From: Balaenoptera acutorostrata
Taxonomy: Eukaryota > Chordata > Mammalia > Artiodactyla > Balaenopteridae
Length of the DNA: 64,000 bases
NCBI RefSeq assembly: GCF_949987535.1
Contig: NC_080079.1
Coordinates: 496,001-560,000 of the forward strand
Direction of reading: 5' to 3'
In this document: positions 59,231 through 64,000 of the stretch, piece by piece
Numbering within the stretch: the stretch's first letter is position 1
Layout: every line of letters starts with the position of its first letter
Made by a program: the position numbers and the translations under genes
Notes under the pieces: model-generated
Seen by the model: only the letters and a program-made list of their open reading frames with translations
What the model was told of the DNA's origin: nothing
Database searches by the model: none

Positions 59231-60910
59231 CTCTCTGTCCACGTGTGAGGACGAGCTGTATCCCCGTGCAGATGCTGTCTGAGCAGCCCTCAAGATGCGG
59301 AGAACGGGTTCTGGCCCCTTGGTCACGCTTCAGGCCCTTTTTTGAAAAGACTCATCAAACAGAAGCTCACCTGCTGAGCTAACGAGTATGTCTCTGTGGA
59401 CATGTGCGCCAGCTCTTTAAAAACTGCGTGGCCCAGGGCGTGGTCTCCTGGATGCTCAGGGGCCGGGCCTGTGGCCCAGCTGCAGAGGGGCCAGCAGGGC
59501 ACCTGCCCCTTCACTTCTCCCAAAGGCGAGCAGGGCCGAAGGAATAGCCTCGGCTAAGCTGGGAGACAGCAGCCTCCAGGCCTGAGGAGGTGCTAGGCCC
59601 GGGCCCGTCCCAGGGACGAGAGCCTTCCCTGGGCCGGAGAAGCCCAGATCGGCTTGGCTGTCACGGAGCCAGGTCTCCGGGACTGAGACGAGTCCATGTG
59701 CCTGCATCAGGTGGGCAGTCTCCTCGGGCAGGGCCGTGTGGAGAGCGGGCAGCTCAGGACGCAGCTGCCGCCTGGAATCCGCGCGGCCCTCAGGCAGCCC
59801 ACGCTCTCCGGGGTCTGCAGGGACCAGAGGGTGGAGCGGCCGCCCGGTGTGGGCCGAGGACACCTTTCAGAGTCGCAGTCATTTATCTCCTCCAAGCGGC
59901 CGGCACGCTGACCAGGTCCTCTAGGAAAGGACACACTGGGGAGGGCCCGCCCCATCTGTGCTATGTCCACATGAAGCACGGAAGGCACTCCCGGCTTCTC
60001 ACTGTGGAGGCGGTTTAGAGCGTGTTTCAGGACGTTTCCATGTGAAGCCCTCTGAGAGGGAGCTGGAGAAGATTTCCTGGAGATTTTCACGGTGACCCTT
60101 CATCCTGGTGCTGGACCTTCTCCCGGCTGCACAAGCCTGCTGGTCCTGACGTGGGCCGTCCGGGTGTCCAGGCCCAGAGGGAGATGCCAGGGGGCTCGTG
60201 GCCCCTTCCACACACGGCCAGGGCGTCTGTGGGCTGCTGGACGCAGTGAGACGCCCCCTCAGACGGGCCCCGGCTTCATCAGACCAGCAGGTCCTGGGCT
60301 TGGCCGCTGCCTGGGGTAAACGCACAGCGGAGGCTGGAGGCCAGGCCTGGGGGGGCCGGGCTCACCTTGCAGCTGGGCCTGACTCGCCCAGAGCCCTGCA
60401 GTCTTTTCCACGCTCTGACTTTCCCCCTCAGTTTCTGAGCTTTGTCCTGGGTTAAAAACAATAGTGATGACAATACTAACATATCGTCTTAAAGGAGAAA
60501 AGTTCTTGGGAAATTCTCATCAATGCCGAGGCCACTGGACACTGGTGGTTCCGCGGGGGGCCCCCTTCTCCCTCCTTGGGTCAGGGGACACCTGCTGAGC
60601 ACCCCCGGAGCCCCACACGACCACTTCACCGTCCCTGGAGGCTGCCTCGTGAGTGCACTCCCAGGGAGACCCCCCCCGCAATGGGGAAGCCTGCAGCCGG
60701 GGTCTGGGAGGGACTGGGGGAGGCCCAGTGCCGCCCTGGGGACCAGGACTTGGTTTCCCTCTGCGTCAAGGCCCGGGGCGCCCAGCCCAGCGGGCACGAG
60801 GGGCAGTCAGATGCCCACTGCCATCTCCAGCTGTTTCAGTCACGCTGGAGCTGCCGGAAAGGCCGGGATCACGGAGCACCTTGGGCAAAGGGCAGTTAGG
60901 CTGGAGGGCA
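59231..60910. other. Intergenic, no gene recognised
   Basis: GC-rich DNA with short chance frames. Nothing recognisable apart from an A-rich patch near 60450-60500. Confidence 0.5.
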
Positions 60911-60943
60911 GGGGCTGGGGGCTGGGGGCTGGGGGCTGGGGGT
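60911..60943 (+). repeat. (GGGGGCT)n tract, G-quadruplex candidate
   Basis: Four G runs of 4-5 bases separated by single CT pairs (ggggctgggggctggggg pattern). The tract meets the classic G3+ with 1-7 base loop rule on the plus strand. Confidence 0.9.
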
Positions 60944-61034
60944 AGGTGCACCACGTCCTCCGGGCTTCACCGCCCGGTCCTTGAAAGAGGCGCTGGCCTC
61001 CTGGTTTTTCTTTTACGTTTTGAGCCACACGCAG

Positions 61035-61345
61035 GTCTAGCTAAGAAACCGTCATGAGGAAGGGCCGGCGGGGGCCGCGCTGGAGCACACGCTCTGCTCT
61101 GCTCGCTCCGCACGCGGACGGCATCCCTGCTGCCGACGGTGCGCGGGCGGCGCTCGGCTTCGGCAGCCGGGCCTCCAGAAACCCGGTGGCGCTGCGCTGA
61201 CGGTGGGCCCTGACACCCCCGCCCACCGTCACCGAGATCTGACCTCTGGGGGTGAACGCTGCCACGTGTCGGGAGGCCACGGCCGTGACACACGGGGCGT
61301 TGCCATCGACACTCGAAGGCTCCGGGGAAACCCCGACCCCAACAC
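61035..61345. promoter_or_regulatory. CpG-island-like segment
   Basis: Dense CG dinucleotides over about 300 bp (for example gcgcgggcggcgctcggc) adjoin AT-rich DNA from 61380. No exon or TATA box can be tied to it. It could be a promoter of an unannotated transcript or an enhancer-linked island. Judged by eye. Confidence 0.4.
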
Positions 61346-64000
61346 GCAATTAAAGGCGGTCGCTGGCCAGGGTGACCAGAGTCAACTAAGAATAGAAAAC
61401 CGTGTCACATTTTAGCAGCAGCTGCAAACCCATGACTGGATGATGCATTATTTTCATTAACTATAGAAGCCCAGATTTTAAAAATTATTTGTGCTTCAGA
61501 CATAAGGATGTTTTCTACATAATTTGGAAACGAACAATCTGATGGCACTAGAACTTCTCACAAAAACTTAAGTGTAACTTTGGTTCCGAGTGTGTCTCAC
61601 AGGTACTTGTTTTAATCCTTGCCTTTCCCTCCTTCACCCTCATGTTTTATGTCTCTCTGAGTCCCCTCGTTCCTCTGCGACCGCTTCACGGGGTGGGGAG
61701 CTGGGGGCCTCCCGGTCTCTGCTCCTATCTCAGCCGTAGGGGGCACCCTGCACGTGGAAGGGGGGAGGAAGGTGAGGGGAGGTGCTCACAGCCCACTCGG
61801 GGCCAGGGGCAGGCGCCAGGGGCAGCGTAGGGAGGTCCCATGGCGGGGGACACGGGGGGTCGGTCGCTCTGCATTTCACAGCTGTCACACACAGATCCAG
61901 AGGAAATCCCCACTTCCTGAAAGCTGTCAGACCTGTTTAAACGGCAGCAAAATGGTATCAACAGCATAACAACAATGCAGAACAATTAAAGCCTGGAGGC
62001 TGTGGGGTGGGCAGAGGCGCTGGGCCACGCTCCTCCTGGGCTGCCGATGGCCCACCGCGCCCCAAGGCTGTCCTGGCCCGTGTGTGCATGCGTGTGCTGG
62101 ACGGAGCCTGGGCCCCTGAGTGACCGCTGAGGCAAGGCCGCTCGACTGGCCTGGATGGGATGTGAGTGAGAAGTAAAACTGCTGTGCTGAGACTCGGGGA
62201 CGTTTGTTACGGCAGCCGGCGATGCTGATGAATGCACACCACGAGGGCATCTGCAGCATCAACACCGGTCTCTCGGCTGTCCTGTCCTGTCGTCACGGTC
62301 TCAGCCTTGAACTGCCGAACAAGACGGTCTGGTGGGATCGGGGAACGCAGGGCGGAAGTGGGGAGGAGGGGGCCTCTGCTCTGTCCCGGCCCAGCTGCCC
62401 ATCCAGGCACACGAAGACCTCGGCTGGTCCAGGGACGCGGGGCAGGCCTGGTCTGGGCCGCGGGAGGCTCTTCCAGCGCCGACACCACTGAGGCCTTAGT
62501 GGAGCTCAGGCCCAGGTGGTCAGCACCTCCACCACCACATGGGAGCTTCCCGCGGGCTCAGAGGGTGGGTTTTATAGAAAACCTCAAGGGTCACCCCCAG
62601 GAGGGCATGAAACTCAGCACAGTATGGAAAAATTACACTTTACTAAATAATTCACTTTCTTGAGTGAAAGCCTTGCAGGAAAGGTAAGGGAATTTCGTTG
62701 AGGTAATCATGGCGATGACCTCCTCAGAGGTGATGGGGGGAGGGCCGGCACAGGAGACCCCGCCCCCAGCAAGGCTGCTGCTCCCACAGAGCCGCTGAGA
62801 CTGCCTGGGGTTTGCCAACCCTCAGCGCCAGGAATCCCGGGACCAGTCGGAGGTTGGTGACCCCGTGCTGGTGGGAGCCGCCCTGCCCCCCACTCTGGGT
62901 GCCAAGGCCAAGGGTCGTAGGGGAAGGTGCTGCCGAACTCCGACTCTGCCCAGAAGGCACCCCTAACGGCACTCTGTCCTGCCCCTGGGGCCCCTGTGGG
63001 CAGGGCCGGCTCCTGGGGGTGTGACCAGGCATGGGGCTTGGGCCAGGTTTCAGATGGACAGCCCCTGCCCCCCAGGTGAGGGTGAAGGGCAGGTGACTGG
63101 CACCCTGGGGCCTCTCACGGCACCCGGGGCTCGGGGCAGGGGCTCCCTGTCCTGGTGCCGCGTGGTCAGGACCCTGTCCATCCGCCCCCGGGCCGGGCCC
63201 AGACCCCCGCTTGGCATATGGAGGCCTCGGGACACCGCAGCTGGATTTGGGGACAGGCAAAGCTGGGGGCCCTGGCACACGGGGAGGGCACGTGTGCCCC
63301 AGAGGGGGGACGCGTGCACATCAGCCCAGCGACCCCCTCGCCTGCACTGCCTGCTCTGGGAAACGTCCGGATTATCATGGCAGCTTTTCACGTATAAATA
63401 GTTTAGACACATTTGCCAAAAATGATTCTTACATCTAGGCTGTTAAAGCCCATTAGCTGCAGAAAATCCTCTGCATGCATCCAGGCATCTATTTTATTTG
63501 CACTTTTTAACAGGAGGGTTCTTTGTTTCTGCTCCGGGCAAAAATGATCCTTAAAAAAACCTCCCTTCAAAGTGTTTTGAAAGTAGAGTATACAAAATGT
63601 GAATCTAGAGAACACAACAGTACAGAAACAAAGAAGGTGAAATCCGGGCAGCACCCTGCCTTTTCCAGAGGAGCCTATGTTGTTTCTGCTTGGTGACACA
63701 TCAAGCCCAGGAAAGGTGGCAACGGGAACACAGTTGCCAGCACAGTTCAGACAGAATTAATCCTCACAGACGCTTCGGTTCCGAAAGTCCAAGCAAGGCC
63801 CCCGCTGACTGAGCTAATCCAGTTATTCTGTGATGTCTGGAGACAGGAGAAGGAGTGACGGTGATCCTTCTACGGGAGACACTTAAATATCAGCCACAGG
63901 TCGCTGGGCTTGAGACCGTGGAGCTTAGACCACGGAAGGTATTAAAGCCTTGAAAATGGCAGAGAGCTGGGGACAAGTATCTTCATATGTATTTACTGCT
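61346..64000. other. Intergenic, AT-rich islands, no gene recognised
   Basis: AT-rich islands at about 61380-61620 and 63380-63640 flank GC-rich DNA. A CTCF-like match lies near 61734-61746. No exon, RNA gene or clear transposon is recognised up to the right edge. Confidence 0.5.

Noticed and set aside
61734..61746. CTCF-like motif gccgtagggggca
   Set aside because: It matches only 11 of 13 core positions and has no supporting context, so it is not listed as a feature.

Overview
The window is vertebrate nuclear DNA, and most likely cetacean (or a close cetartiodactyl relative). Two tRNA-derived SINEs of the CHR type (1068-1177 and 43400-43591) and a LINE-1 with the typical cetartiodactyl 3' UTR (17530-19988) point there. 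No ruminant BovB/Bov-A2 or pig PRE-1 elements were seen. The sequence is GC- and CpG-rich with few young repeats and many minisatellites, as in a subtelomeric segment. It has no bacterial-style gene layout. Nearly all long open frames are chance frames in GC-rich DNA.

The only protein-coding gene I can support is the 5' part of ADGRA1 (GPR123, an orphan adhesion GPCR expressed mainly in brain), on the minus strand and running off the left edge. Three exons are visible in transcript order. The first (11138-10946) is a GPS/GAIN-end exon whose last codon is the ATG used as the start in the mammalian protein. The second (3475-3348) encodes the N-terminus and TM1. The third (1926-1803) encodes intracellular loop 1, TM2 and the start of the following loop. 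Splice sites and phases fit exactly: the first junction is phase 0 and the second splits a Ser codon.

Layout: 1-1802 is ADGRA1 intron with a SINE. 1927-3347 is intron with an old MIR and a 36-bp minisatellite. 3476-10945 is a 7.5-kb intron with an RFX X-box-like palindrome and a possible cassette exon. About 11.7-12.3 kb is a CpG-island-like segment upstream of the first visible exon. From 12.4 to 64 kb I see no convincing coding exon. That part holds MIR fragments, a near-perfect X-box palindrome (15359-15374), the 5'-truncated L1, simple repeats and minisatellites (30.6, 37.4, 53.4, 55.7, 60.9 kb), a second SINE, an old solo LTR (about 57.77-58.32 kb), a palindromic DNA-element relic (59.07-59.23 kb), a second CpG-rich segment (about 61.0-61.35 kb) and several AT-rich islands that could be conserved noncoding elements. 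In human, the region 5' of ADGRA1 is a long gene-poor interval with lncRNAs before CFAP46, which agrees with this layout.

The most interesting observation is that the reading frame stays open for 63 codons upstream of the accepted ADGRA1 start. It spells a recognisable but partly decayed adhesion-GPCR GPS motif behind an intact splice acceptor, so the mammalian start codon appears to be an internal Met of an ancestral ectodomain exon. No new multi-gene system was found.
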